This document shows, piece after piece, positions 8,776 to 16,920 of a stretch of DNA of 64,000 nt. Below the pieces are notes generated by a model, which was not told the origin of the DNA, searched no databases, and saw only the letters and a list, made by a program, of their open reading frames with translations. Each line of letters begins with the position of its first letter. Position 1 is the first letter of the stretch. This DNA comes from Ensifer adhaerens (GTDB taxonomy: Bacteria > Pseudomonadota > Alphaproteobacteria > Rhizobiales > Rhizobiaceae), in NCBI RefSeq assembly GCF_002007205.1, contig NZ_LAZS01000012.1:372001-436000 (forward strand). Reading direction: 5' to 3'. The position numbers were made by a program, and so were the translations under genes.

Positions 8776-9660
8776 ATGACGACAAGCGTCGCATCCCTGC
8801 CGGCCGTCTTCCGGCCACGACAGGTTCTCAGCTGGTTCGGAGTCGCCCCCTTCTTCGTCTTCGCCACGCTGTTCCTCATCCTGCCCACGCTCAACATCGT
8901 GCTCGGCGCGTTCCGCAACGCCGAGGGACAGGTGACGCTCGAAAACCTCGGCAAGCTTCTTACGCCCTCGATACGATCGGCCTTCTGGATCTCGATCGAG
9001 CTCAGCCTGCTGACAGCGGCGCTCGGGTGTCTGTTCGGCTTCCTCATTGCCGCCGCCATCACGCTCGGAGGCCTTCCGCGACCCCTTCGCAATGCCATCC
9101 TGACCTTCTCAGGCGTCGCTTCGAATTTCGCCGGCGTGCCGCTCGCCTTCGCCTTCATCGCAACGCTCGGACGCCTCGGTTTCGTGACGATGCTGCTGCG
9201 CCACTGGTTCGGCATCAATCTCTACGGCTCCGGTTTCAACATCGTCTCCTTCCTCGGCCTTGCACTCACCTATCTCTATTTCCAGATCCCGCTGATGGTG
9301 TTGATCATCACGCCGGCGCTGGAGGGGTTGCGTCGCGAATGGCGAGAGGCGGCCGAAAGCCTTGGCGCCAACGGCTTTCAATATTGGCGACTGGTGGCGT
9401 TGCCAGTGCTCTGGCCCTCGCTTCTCGGCACGCTGGCTTTGCTTTTCGCCAATGCCTTTGGAGCGGTTGCGACCGCCATTGCGCTGACCGGCTCATCGCT
9501 CTCGATCGCGCCGATCGTCCTGTTCGCCCAGATCCGCGGTGACGTGCTCAATGATCCGCATCTGGGTTATGCGATCGCCTTTGCCATGATCCTTCTCACC
9601 GCCATTGCCAACGCAATCTATATCCTCCTGCGCATGCGCGCGGAAAGGTGGGTCAAATGA
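8776..9660 (+). CDS. ABC transporter inner-membrane permease 1
   Basis: A 294-residue permease of the binding-protein-dependent family. Six hydrophobic spans are visible, beginning with FGVAPFFVFATLFLILPTLN. The cytoplasmic coupling motif is EWREAAESLGANGFQYWRLVALP (EAA loop, near residues 193-215), where the ATPase docks. The ATG at 8776 is used; an upstream in-frame ATG at 8728 would extend into the intercistronic hairpin and lacks a ribosome site. It overlaps the next permease by ATGA (9657-9660). Together with that protein it forms the heterodimeric channel of the importer. Confidence 0.92.
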   Translation: MTTSVASLPAVFRPRQVLSWFGVAPFFVFATLFLILPTLNIVLGAFRNAEGQVTLENLGKLLTPSIRSAFWISIELSLLTAALGCLFGFLIAAAITLGGLPRPLRNAILTFSGVASNFAGVPLAFAFIATLGRLGFVTMLLRHWFGINLYGSGFNIVSFLGLALTYLYFQIPLMVLIITPALEGLRREWREAAESLGANGFQYWRLVALPVLWPSLLGTLALLFANAFGAVATAIALTGSSLSIAPIVLFAQIRGDVLNDPHLGYAIAFAMILLTAIANAIYILLRMRAERWVK

Positions 9661-10445
9661 GGGAAAGGCGTCTCTGGTCCTGGCTCGCCGTCGCTTTGGG
9701 CGGGCTCTATTTCCTCCTTCCGCTCGTCGGCATGTTTGACTTCTCCATGCGCATGCAGCGCGATGGCTACAGCTTCGAAGCTTACCGCGTCGTTCTGGCC
9801 GATCCGCAGTTCCAGCAAACCTTCGGCTACTCCGTCGTTCTGGCCTTGCTCACGATCGTTCTTGGAATCCTGCTCATCGTGCCGACGGCCTATTTTGTCC
9901 GGCTGCGGTTTCCCGGGTTGCGCCCGGTCGTCGAGTTCCTGACGCTGCTGCCACTGGTCATTCCGCCGATCGTCATCGTCTTCGGCTACATCCGCATCTA
10001 CAATACATCCTCGGTCCTGCCGCTCACAGGAAGCTGGTGGGGTACCAATCTCCTCATTCTGTTCGGCTATGCGACACTGTCGCTGCCCTACATGTATCGC
10101 TCCGTCGACACGGGCCTGCGCACCATCGATGTCGGCAGCCTGACGGAGGCGGCCCAGAGCCTGGGGTCCGGCTGGACGCGGATCCTTACCGTCGTCATCC
10201 TGCCAAACGTCTTCGTCTCGGTGCTATCCGGCGCCTTCCTGACCTTCGCGATCGTCATCGGCGAATATGTCTTTGCCGCCTTGCTCAATGTCGGCTCGTT
10301 CGGCCCTTACATGGTCTGGATGGGGGGAAACCGCGCCTACGAACCCTCGGCGCTTGCCGTTGTCGCCTTCGCCATCACCTGGGCCTGTATGGCGCTGATC
10401 CAGCTTGTCACCCGTTTCTCCAAATTCTCCAGCGTGAGGCGTTGA
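9657..10445 (+). CDS. ABC transporter inner-membrane permease 2
   Basis: A 262-residue partner permease with six spans, starting LWSWLAVALGGLYFLLPLVG. The EAA loop is SLTEAAQSLGSGWTRILTVV near residues 160-180. Start is the ATG in the ATGA overlap with permease 1; an ATG three codons earlier is less consistent with tight coupling. It ends two bases before the ATPase ribosome site region. It resembles the PotC/ThiP-type second permease of spermidine/iron/phosphonate-class importers. Confidence 0.92.
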   Translation: MRERRLWSWLAVALGGLYFLLPLVGMFDFSMRMQRDGYSFEAYRVVLADPQFQQTFGYSVVLALLTIVLGILLIVPTAYFVRLRFPGLRPVVEFLTLLPLVIPPIVIVFGYIRIYNTSSVLPLTGSWWGTNLLILFGYATLSLPYMYRSVDTGLRTIDVGSLTEAAQSLGSGWTRILTVVILPNVFVSVLSGAFLTFAIVIGEYVFAALLNVGSFGPYMVWMGGNRAYEPSALAVVAFAITWACMALIQLVTRFSKFSSVRR

Positions 10446-10447
10446 CC

Positions 10448-11506
10448 ATGGCTTTCCTAGATATCCAGCACCTGGAAAAATCCTTTGGCCCGACCCGTGT
10501 CGTCAAGGATTTCAACCTCGACATCGAGAAAGGGGAGTTCGTCTCCTTCCTCGGCCCGTCCGGCTGCGGCAAGACCACGGTTTTGCGCATGGTCGCCGGC
10601 TTCGCGGCACCGACATCAGGCGCGATCCGCATCGACGGACGGGAGGTGACGGGGCTTCCGGCCAACCGGCGCAATATCGGCATGGTGTTCCAGTCCTATG
10701 CACTTTTCCCAAATTTGACGGTGGCGGAAAACATAGGCTTCGGCCTCAAGGTTGCGGGCGAGGGCAAGGCGGCCATTGCACGGCGCGTCGGTGAAATGCT
10801 GGATCTGATTGGCCTGCCTCAACTCGGGGGGCGCTATCCCTTCCAGCTCTCCGGCGGCCAGCAGCAGCGCGTGGCGCTTGCGCGCGCACTGGCGCCGCGC
10901 CCGCAAGTGCTGCTGCTCGATGAGCCGCTGTCGGCCCTCGATGCGAAGGTTCGCATTAGCCTGCGTGACGAGATCCGTCGGATCCAGCGCGATCTCGGCA
11001 TCACCGCCATTTTCGTGACGCATGACCAGGAGGAGGCACTGTCCATTTCGGATCGCGTCGTGGTCATGCACCAGGGCATCGCTGATCAGGTCGGAACGCC
11101 GTTCGAGATCTACAATCGGCCGGCGACGCGCTTCGTTGCGCAATTCGTCGGTACGCTCAATCTTCTCGACGCCGACGTCTTGGATGCGACCACCGGCAAG
11201 GTGCGGCTTGGTGGTGTACCGGTGGCGCTGGATCAGCCGCTTCATGGTCGGCCCGGCGAGCGCATCAGCCTGGCGATGCGCCCGGAATCGGTCGAACTGG
11301 GGCGCGGCGACAGCGATCGCGTCGTCCTATCCGGCGAAATTGCCGCAGTGCATTTTCTCGGTTCAGTGATCCGCATCAGAGTGGCGGTCGCGGGCCAGTT
11401 CGTTTCGCTCGATACGTTCAACCAGCCCGACAGGCCGCCGCCCTCGGTTGGCACCACCGTAGAGGTCAGCCTGCCGCATCGCGATCTTCTGGTGCTTGCC
11501 GCCTGA
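10448..11506 (+). CDS. ABC transporter ATP-binding protein (PotA/FbpC-type)
   Basis: A 352-residue importer ATPase. Walker A is GPSGCGKTT at about residue 36, the Q-loop is VFQSYALFP, the signature is LSGGQQQR, Walker B is VLLLDEPLSALD, and the switch His is in VTHDQEEA. A C-terminal TOBE/OB-fold extension covers about residues 240-350 (RPESVELGRGD onward), a regulatory domain typical of spermidine, iron and AfuC-type ATPases. The true start is ATG 10448, four bases after the permease stop. It powers import through the two permeases just upstream. Confidence 0.94.
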   Translation: MAFLDIQHLEKSFGPTRVVKDFNLDIEKGEFVSFLGPSGCGKTTVLRMVAGFAAPTSGAIRIDGREVTGLPANRRNIGMVFQSYALFPNLTVAENIGFGLKVAGEGKAAIARRVGEMLDLIGLPQLGGRYPFQLSGGQQQRVALARALAPRPQVLLLDEPLSALDAKVRISLRDEIRRIQRDLGITAIFVTHDQEEALSISDRVVVMHQGIADQVGTPFEIYNRPATRFVAQFVGTLNLLDADVLDATTGKVRLGGVPVALDQPLHGRPGERISLAMRPESVELGRGDSDRVVLSGEIAAVHFLGSVIRIRVAVAGQFVSLDTFNQPDRPPPSVGTTVEVSLPHRDLLVLAA

Positions 11507-11548
11507 TGTTCCCTCAGCTCTGAAGTCGCCTGTGAAGGAGCCGGCTCT

Positions 11549-12580
11549 TTGACCGAAACGATGTATGACGATCTGTCGTCGCCGGACTGGCGCGCGAAAA
11601 TAGCCACCCTTTCCGGCTCGGCCCGCGCCCGGCTGGCGGAGCGGGCGCGCAACGCGCCGCTGTTCGCGCACGCCTATGCTTTTCATCTCAGCATGCGTTT
11701 CGGCGGAGTGACACCGCTGCAGCTTGCCGAATTCGCCTATGAGCAGCGGCTCGTCGGCCTCAAGGTCCATGTCGAGGATGGCGAGGCGGCCAGTCTCGCC
11801 CGTATGTCAGACGCAGCGCTTTCTGATTATGGCGTGGCGGTAGCACGGTACGGACTGGAACTGCATGTGGAGACCAGCACGACGGAGGCGGCGGGCCTCT
11901 CGGATGCGGTGCGTATTGCGCTTGCCACCGGCGCGACGTCGCTGCGTTGCTATCCGCGCTACGAGGGACGCGTCTCGGAAATTGTCTCACAAACGATTGC
12001 TGATCTGCGGCGACTGGAGAGCTTCGACCCCGAAGGCCGGCTGCGCTTTACGCTCGAACAGCACGAGGACCTGAAGTCGGAGGAACTGATCGGCATCGTG
12101 AAGGCGGTCGCCAATCCGCGCCTCGGCCTGCTGTTCGACTTCGGCAACATGATCAATGCCTATGAGCTGCCGTTGCCGGCGCTTGCCGCACAGGCACCCT
12201 ATGTGACCGAAGTGCATGTCAAAGACTGCCTCGTCCAGCAAGATCGCGACGGCTGGGCGCACCTCGCCTGCCAAACAGGTACCGGCCATCTGCCGCTGCA
12301 TGCGATGCTTGTGGACCTGCTTCTGCTCGGCCGGGACCGGCCGCAGGTCTTAAGCTTCGGGCTGGAGGAAGAGGAGGGCTATTTCGCGCCCGCCCTGCGC
12401 TTCCCCTCGGAGGGGAGCGACCCGTTCATCGCTGCCCGCTCGGCGAGTTTCACGGACATCGGGACCAGCGACCTTGGCGCGCGGCTGCGCCAAGAGGCCA
12501 TTGCCGCTCATCGGCAGCTCGAAACTGTAAGAACCATGCTCAATCAGATTGCTGCCGAAGCTGAGAGGATCGAACGATGA
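11549..12580 (+). CDS. Sugar phosphate isomerase/epimerase-like TIM-barrel protein
   Basis: A 343-residue AP-endonuclease-2-fold protein. The start is a TTG with AAGGAG at 11535-11540, eight bases upstream; the later ATG at 11561 is too far from it. Barrel features seen are VGLKVHVEDGEA, LHVETSTTEAAG, FTLEQHEDLKSEEL with the metal-ligand Glu, LLFDFGNM with an Asp, and VTEVHVKDC with the His/Asp of the C-terminal strands. These fit xylose-isomerase-like epimerases acting on sugars or polyols. It overlaps the phosphatase gene by ATGA and is in the ABC importer operon. Probable role: isomerising the imported, dephosphorylated sugar or polyol; the substrate is unknown. Confidence 0.82.
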   Translation: MTETMYDDLSSPDWRAKIATLSGSARARLAERARNAPLFAHAYAFHLSMRFGGVTPLQLAEFAYEQRLVGLKVHVEDGEAASLARMSDAALSDYGVAVARYGLELHVETSTTEAAGLSDAVRIALATGATSLRCYPRYEGRVSEIVSQTIADLRRLESFDPEGRLRFTLEQHEDLKSEELIGIVKAVANPRLGLLFDFGNMINAYELPLPALAAQAPYVTEVHVKDCLVQQDRDGWAHLACQTGTGHLPLHAMLVDLLLLGRDRPQVLSFGLEEEEGYFAPALRFPSEGSDPFIAARSASFTDIGTSDLGARLRQEAIAAHRQLETVRTMLNQIAAEAERIER

Positions 12581-13365
12581 CCCATGAGCCTGACTGCTCG
12601 CCGTCCTTCCTGGCTCTTGCGCACGCCATGGCCGATGCCGCAGCGAGTGTGATCCGTCCGCACTTTCGCAAGCGCGTTATGGTCGACACCAAGGCCGACG
12701 CCAGCCCCGTCACCATTGCCGACCGCGACGCCGAGGCCACGATGCGGCGGATGATCGAAGCGCAGTTTCCCGATCACGGGATCAGGGGCGAAGAATTCGG
12801 CGCATGCCGAACGGACGCCGAATGGGTCTGGGTGCTGGACCCGATCGACGGCACGAAGTCCTTCATCTCCGGCTCGCTCGCCTTCGGCACGCAGATCGCA
12901 TTGCTCCATCGCGGCAAACCTGTCCTCGGCATGATCAATCAGCCGATCACGGGCGAACGGTGGCTCGGGATGGGCCCTTCGGCGACCCTCAACGAGGAGC
13001 CGATCCGCACCAGCGAAAAGACAGCACTCGGTGAGGCGATCCTTTACACCTCAGCCCTTGAGCAGTTCGACCGGGCAGGCCACGAGCGCTTCGACGCGTT
13101 GACTGCCAAAGTGCGTTTCACCCGCATTTCTCACGATTGCTACGCGGCCGGGCTGCTGGCGCTGGGCGGTATCGATCTGCTCATCGAAAGCAACGTTTTC
13201 GACTACGACATCCTCCCACAGATGCCCATCATCCTGGCTGCAGGCGGCGTCGTTTCCGACTGGGATGGACAACCTCTTACGGATGCGACGCGGTACGAAA
13301 CCGTTTTGATGGCTGCAAACGGCGAGCTCCATCGGGCCGCCGTAGAGATCCTTTGCCGACTATGA
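12577..13365 (+). CDS. Inositol-monophosphatase-family phosphatase (HisN-like)
   Basis: A 262-residue Mg2+-dependent phosphatase. The metal site is clear: GEEFG near residue 69, WVLDPIDGTKSFISG near residues 86-100 (the D-P-I-D-G-T motif), and ESNVFDYDILP with the third metal Asp before the AAGG motif. Family members hydrolyse inositol phosphate, histidinol phosphate, PAP or fructose-1,6-bisphosphate. No his genes are nearby, so a role in the ABC operon is favoured: removing phosphate from an imported phosphorylated sugar or polyol. Start is the ATG within the ATGA overlap with the TIM-barrel gene. Last gene of the operon. Confidence 0.9.
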   Translation: MTHEPDCSPSFLALAHAMADAAASVIRPHFRKRVMVDTKADASPVTIADRDAEATMRRMIEAQFPDHGIRGEEFGACRTDAEWVWVLDPIDGTKSFISGSLAFGTQIALLHRGKPVLGMINQPITGERWLGMGPSATLNEEPIRTSEKTALGEAILYTSALEQFDRAGHERFDALTAKVRFTRISHDCYAAGLLALGGIDLLIESNVFDYDILPQMPIILAAGGVVSDWDGQPLTDATRYETVLMAANGELHRAAVEILCRL

Positions 13366-13789
13366 AGAACAGGCGAACGGACCGCTGTATCAATTCCTGA
13401 TCGGGCGCATCCGACTGCAGTTGCCGGCCACCGCGCAAGCCATACTGTCCGCCAGCAAACAATACTCGCGTGGGCACGAGCGGCGGTCGGCTCGCAGAAC
13501 TTCTGGGTGACTTCCTGAGCTTGACGGTCTCGATGTCGTTGAGGACCAGAAGGACAGCTGGCGGCTTCAATCTGCGAGCAGTTCTTTGCAATGATATCGG
13601 GCGTGAGCGAAGCTTGCGCATTATAAATTGCATGCCGATGCTTGTCTGGTCCTCGCCGGGAGGAGCCGCGGTTCTATCTGATGATGCGAGGTGAAGTGAT
13701 CTACTGTGGTGCCGGTGGTTCGACGTGGCCGAAGGACCACCACTGATCATTTCAGATCGACTCGACGGTTCCTGAGCATGGAGGTGCCA
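13366..13789 (+). other. Intergenic stretch without a recognisable gene
   Basis: About 420 bases between the phosphatase and the sulfite-oxidase-type gene. Several short open frames occur on both strands, but none has a ribosome site or a familiar motif. Base composition stays high-GC, so this could be decayed coding DNA as well as regulatory DNA. It must contain the promoter of the downstream gene, but I could not pick out a convincing -35/-10 pair. Confidence 0.5.
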
Positions 13790-15181
13790 TTGCCTTTGTT
13801 TATTGTGAACCATCAGCATTCGGCGGAAACCTGTCCCGCGGGCGATCCGGCCAGGGGTGTGATGCTGTTGAACCATTTGAGCCTGTCGAGCGCTGCTCGC
13901 CACGGGGTGCTGATCAAGGGGGAGGCCGTCGCACAGGGTTCAAATTCACTGTTCTTGATTGTCGAGGCAGCGGATGAGGCTGTCCTTCAGGCTTTTCTGG
14001 CGCCTCTCCGACAAATCGGCAACGTCGAAGTGACGGCAGCGATGACCTGCGCTGCGATGGTTTCGAGCGGCGGCGATGGGCGTCCCGTGGACGCTTCTCC
14101 AGAGTTTCTCGACCCAGCAGATGCCTGCCAGGATGCCATTGAGGCTGGCATTCTCATCCACAGCGTCAATCCGTTGAACGGCGAGACCTCGGTGCCGGGC
14201 CTTGCAGGCGGTGCCGTAATGCCGAACGGTCGGTTTTACCTGCGGAACCACTTCGATATTCCGAAGGTCGGCAGCGACAGCTACCGGCTTTCGATCGGCG
14301 GGCTGGTCGAAAGGCCGCTGAACCTGAGCATGAGGGAGCTTCACAATCTTCATGCGGAGAGCCAGGTGGTGACACTGGAATGCGCTGGCAACGGTCGCAG
14401 CCTGTTCGATCCGGCCGTGCCCGGAGAACCCTGGGGGCTGGGCGCCGTCAGCACCGCCGAGTGGACCGGTGTTCGCCTGACGGAAGTGCTTGAGCGCGCG
14501 GGCCTTAGACCCGGGGCGTCGGAACTCACCTTCCGCGGTGCCGACAGCGGTGTCGTCGGCGGGCACGGCACGCCAGTTCGTTTCGAGCGCGGCCTCAGCC
14601 TGGACCAGGTTCGCGAGACGGATGCGCTTCTTGCCTACGAGATGAACGGCGAGCCGCTATCGCGACCTCATGGCTATCCATTGCGGCTGATCGTACCCGG
14701 TTGGTATGCGGTGGCATCCGTCAAGTGGCTGACGGAGATCGTCGTTACCGACAAGCCCTGCGGGGCGTACTATCAGGCGGAGAAGTACTGGTACCATTGG
14801 GTGCGAAACGGGCAAGCTGAGCGCGCGCCGGTGAAGCTGATGAACGTGCGAGCGCTGATATCTTCGCCTGACGAGGGCGAGAAACTGCCGCGCGGCGAGA
14901 TTGCGATCCGCGGTGTCGCATGGTCTGGCGCAGGCAGCATATCGAGGGTCGACGTCAGCCTGAACGGCGGCCCGTGGCGGGCGGCGCGCCTCGTTGGCGA
15001 ACGGCGGCGAGCTGCCTGGCAGTGGTGGGAGCTGATCACGCGACTTGAGCAGACGGGGCCACTCACCGTGCGGGCGCGCGCCACCGACACAGCGGGCCGG
15101 ACCCAGCCCGAGCACGCTGAGTGGAACCGTCTGGGCTACGGCAACAACTCGATCCACTCGGTCACAGCGCAAGTCATCTGA
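13790..15181 (+). CDS. Molybdopterin sulfite-oxidase-family enzyme with extra N-terminal domain
   Basis: About 463 residues. Residues 1-95 (beginning MPLFIVNHQH, with ETCPA) form a compact ferredoxin-like domain resembling DUF3303-type proteins. From about residue 145 the sulfite oxidase/YedY-like molybdopterin fold follows: FYLRNHFDIP, LVERPLNLSM, the Mo-ligand Cys (about 198) in LECAGNGRSLF, and RPHGYPLRLIVPGWY. A Mo-cofactor oxidoreductase dimerisation domain occupies the C-terminus. There is no signal peptide, unlike SorA or YedY, so it may be cytosolic. The TTG at 13790 is chosen because GGAGGT lies four bases upstream and it yields a natural N-terminus; ATG 13778 is the alternative. Substrate unknown. 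Confidence 0.82.
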   Translation: MPLFIVNHQHSAETCPAGDPARGVMLLNHLSLSSAARHGVLIKGEAVAQGSNSLFLIVEAADEAVLQAFLAPLRQIGNVEVTAAMTCAAMVSSGGDGRPVDASPEFLDPADACQDAIEAGILIHSVNPLNGETSVPGLAGGAVMPNGRFYLRNHFDIPKVGSDSYRLSIGGLVERPLNLSMRELHNLHAESQVVTLECAGNGRSLFDPAVPGEPWGLGAVSTAEWTGVRLTEVLERAGLRPGASELTFRGADSGVVGGHGTPVRFERGLSLDQVRETDALLAYEMNGEPLSRPHGYPLRLIVPGWYAVASVKWLTEIVVTDKPCGAYYQAEKYWYHWVRNGQAERAPVKLMNVRALISSPDEGEKLPRGEIAIRGVAWSGAGSISRVDVSLNGGPWRAARLVGERRRAAWQWWELITRLEQTGPLTVRARATDTAGRTQPEHAEWNRLGYGNNSIHSVTAQVI

Positions 15182-15216
15182 AGCCGCTGCCGGGGGTATC
15201 GAAAGCCACGTCCAGT

Positions 15217-15465
15217 TTAGGTTGGAATGTTGTCGTCCAAAATCGGGAACGAGGATTCGATTGCTGCGCCAATGAAGGCTTTTCGCGAGAGGCCACGGTC
15301 GTCGCCGCGCTCCAGAGCCTCGCGGCAGCGATTTCTAGCCCGTTCAAAGAACCAGCCGCCTTGGGGCACTTCGCTCAGATACTGCAAGGCATCCTGTGGC
15401 CCGTTGATGCAGCGCTCGCCGCTCACGCCGAGTCTGACGGGGTGATCCCAGATGATGGTCTGCAT
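15217..15465 (-). CDS. DUF982 domain protein (82 aa)
   Basis: A small acidic protein with the DUF982 pattern common in rhizobia: IIWDHPVRLGVSGERCINGP at the N-terminus, the DALQYLSEVPQGGW segment, then ARNRCREAL and a C-terminal FIGAAIESSF. A GGAGG ribosome site sits about nine bases before the ATG, which strongly supports this frame over the overlapping plus-strand frames. Function unknown. It is convergent with the sulfite-oxidase-type gene and near a decayed gene fragment, so the local DNA appears rearranged. Confidence 0.78.
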   Translation of the reverse strand: MQTIIWDHPVRLGVSGERCINGPQDALQYLSEVPQGGWFFERARNRCREALERGDDRGLSRKAFIGAAIESSFPILDDNIPT

Positions 15466-15533
15466 TTGCGTCGCCTCCGATTCGGCGAGGAACGTCCAGG
15501 CTCAAGGTTTGTTCCAATCACCTTGGGCGCGTT

Positions 15534-15740
15534 CAGGTAGGATCGCCGAAGGGCGACGAGGCTGGGGTGTCCACGGCAGCGGTTGGCATCCTTTTCGGCG
15601 CGGCGCTTGGAGCCACACCATAAGGAGAGGCCGCGCGCTACGCCTTGGCCTTCGTCTCTGGCATGAGCTACAACGCTGCTGCCGCGTTAATCGTCGCGAT
15701 CCTGCTGGCGCGACTGGCGATCAATGGAAGTCGGACGAAT
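15534..15740 (+). pseudogene. Remnant of a polytopic membrane protein C-terminus (MFS-like)
   Basis: One frame reads GDEAGVSTAAVGILFGAALG, then an in-frame TAA at 15621, then continues in the same frame GEAARYALAFVSGM and AAAALIVAILLARLAI before a final stop near 15738. The two hydrophobic pieces look like the last two spans of a major-facilitator-type transporter interrupted by a nonsense codon. No start, ribosome site or upstream domain is present. Called a gene relic; the family is tentative. Confidence 0.4.
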
Positions 15741-15814
15741 TGACCCGCTGGTCTAACGATGCGGCGGTGGCGTCCGGTACCGAGGCCTTGCCATCGATCG
15801 GCATTCCCCGCACA

Positions 15815-16747
15815 TCACCCGAGATGTCGGCTGCTCTGAGCCATGCCAGAAGCGTCGGCCAGCTGCGCCTTCTCCAAATTCAGTATCCAATTCCGGAAAA
15901 CTGCAATCTTTGGATTGTTCTGGGCGTGCTCGGGACACACCAGGTAATAGGCAAACTCGTCTATGAGAGCCGCATCCAAGAGCTGAACCAATTCTCCGCC
16001 GGCGAGTTCGGCTGCGATCATTGCAGCGGGCAACAGCCCTGCGCCCTGACCCGACAGGATAGCCTTCAAAATTAGACTGCTGTCGTCAAATGACGGGCCG
16101 CGGGGAGAGCGGAACTCCTCCACGCCGTTTGCCTGGAACCAAAGGCTCCATCCCTTGCGGTCAGCATCATGGACATGTGGCCAGCGGACGAGATCAGCCG
16201 CGCATCGAGGGGCGCCGAGGCGATCGACGAGAGCGGGTGCTGCCACGGCAACCATCTCAACGGTCACGACATGGTCACTGCGCAAGCCCGGATAGCGGCC
16301 GACACCATGGCGGACGGCGACATCGACGCTGCCGCGGGAGAAATCGGCAAGGGCGCTGCTTGCAACGATTTGGAGATCGATTTCGGGGTTGATTTCCTGA
16401 AAGGATTTCATGCGTGGCACAAGCCAGGCCGATGCAAAGAAAGGCGTGACGCTGACGGTCAGCATGCCGTTGTCGTTGGATGCCGTGATGCGTCGCGAGG
16501 CTTCGGCAATCTGGCGAAAGGCATTGCGGACGGCAGGCAGGTAGTCCCGGCCCGCATCCGTCAGATAGATGCCGCGTGTCACCCGTTCGAACAGTTTCAC
16601 CCCGAGATGTGTCTCTAGCGACTTGAGCATCTGGCTGACGGCGCCCGGAGTGACGCAAAGCTCGTCAGCCGCCATCTTGACCGAGAGATGGCGCGCGGCT
16701 GCCTCAAATGCCTTCAGTGCATTGAGTGGGGGGAGGTGACGGCTCAT
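15815..16747 (-). CDS. LysR-family transcriptional regulator (GcvA-like)
   Basis: A 310-residue LysR regulator. Residues 6-65 hold the winged helix: LNALKAFEAAARHLSVKMAA, then ELCVTPGAVSQMLKSLETHL and LFERVTRGIYLT. The N-terminal MSRHLPPLNALKAFEAAARH pattern is typical of the GcvA subgroup. The remainder is a two-lobe effector-binding domain. It diverges from the amidase gene across 173 bases that carry two copies of an 11-bp motif, so it probably controls the amidase-MFS pair and itself. Confidence 0.92.
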   Translation of the reverse strand: MSRHLPPLNALKAFEAAARHLSVKMAADELCVTPGAVSQMLKSLETHLGVKLFERVTRGIYLTDAGRDYLPAVRNAFRQIAEASRRITASNDNGMLTVSVTPFFASAWLVPRMKSFQEINPEIDLQIVASSALADFSRGSVDVAVRHGVGRYPGLRSDHVVTVEMVAVAAPALVDRLGAPRCAADLVRWPHVHDADRKGWSLWFQANGVEEFRSPRGPSFDDSSLILKAILSGQGAGLLPAAMIAAELAGGELVQLLDAALIDEFAYYLVCPEHAQNNPKIAVFRNWILNLEKAQLADASGMAQSSRHLG

Positions 16748-16750
16748 GAT

Positions 16751-16885
16751 TTAGATTTTCTAAGTTATGAGGCTGATTAAATCTGGTTTGTGTGGCCCGA
16801 TTATAGTGTGTTTTATCACGTCACGGTATCGTTATCTTGGTGAGATTTGGGCAAGGGAACGACCGGATAAAGACAGATTTTCTAA
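16751..16885. promoter_or_regulatory. LysR/amidase divergent region with repeated AGATTTTCTAA boxes
   Basis: AGATTTTCTAA occurs exactly at 16753-16763, next to the LysR start, and at 16875-16885, 36 bases before the amidase start. The first copy extends to TTAGATTTTCTAA, a dyad with TTAGA/TCTAA arms and a three-base centre, compatible with a LysR half-site organisation. The region is AT-rich compared with its surroundings. Proposed as the LysR-family binding sites; no experimental support is visible. Confidence 0.5.
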
Positions 16886-16920
16886 TGTATTTGCGGTATC
16901 CGCAGTCAGGAAAAGATTGA

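Noticed and set aside
7590-9218. 542-codon reverse frame across the binding-protein and permease genes
   Set aside because: Spans two well-supported plus-strand genes and their gap; a typical GC-rich antisense frame.
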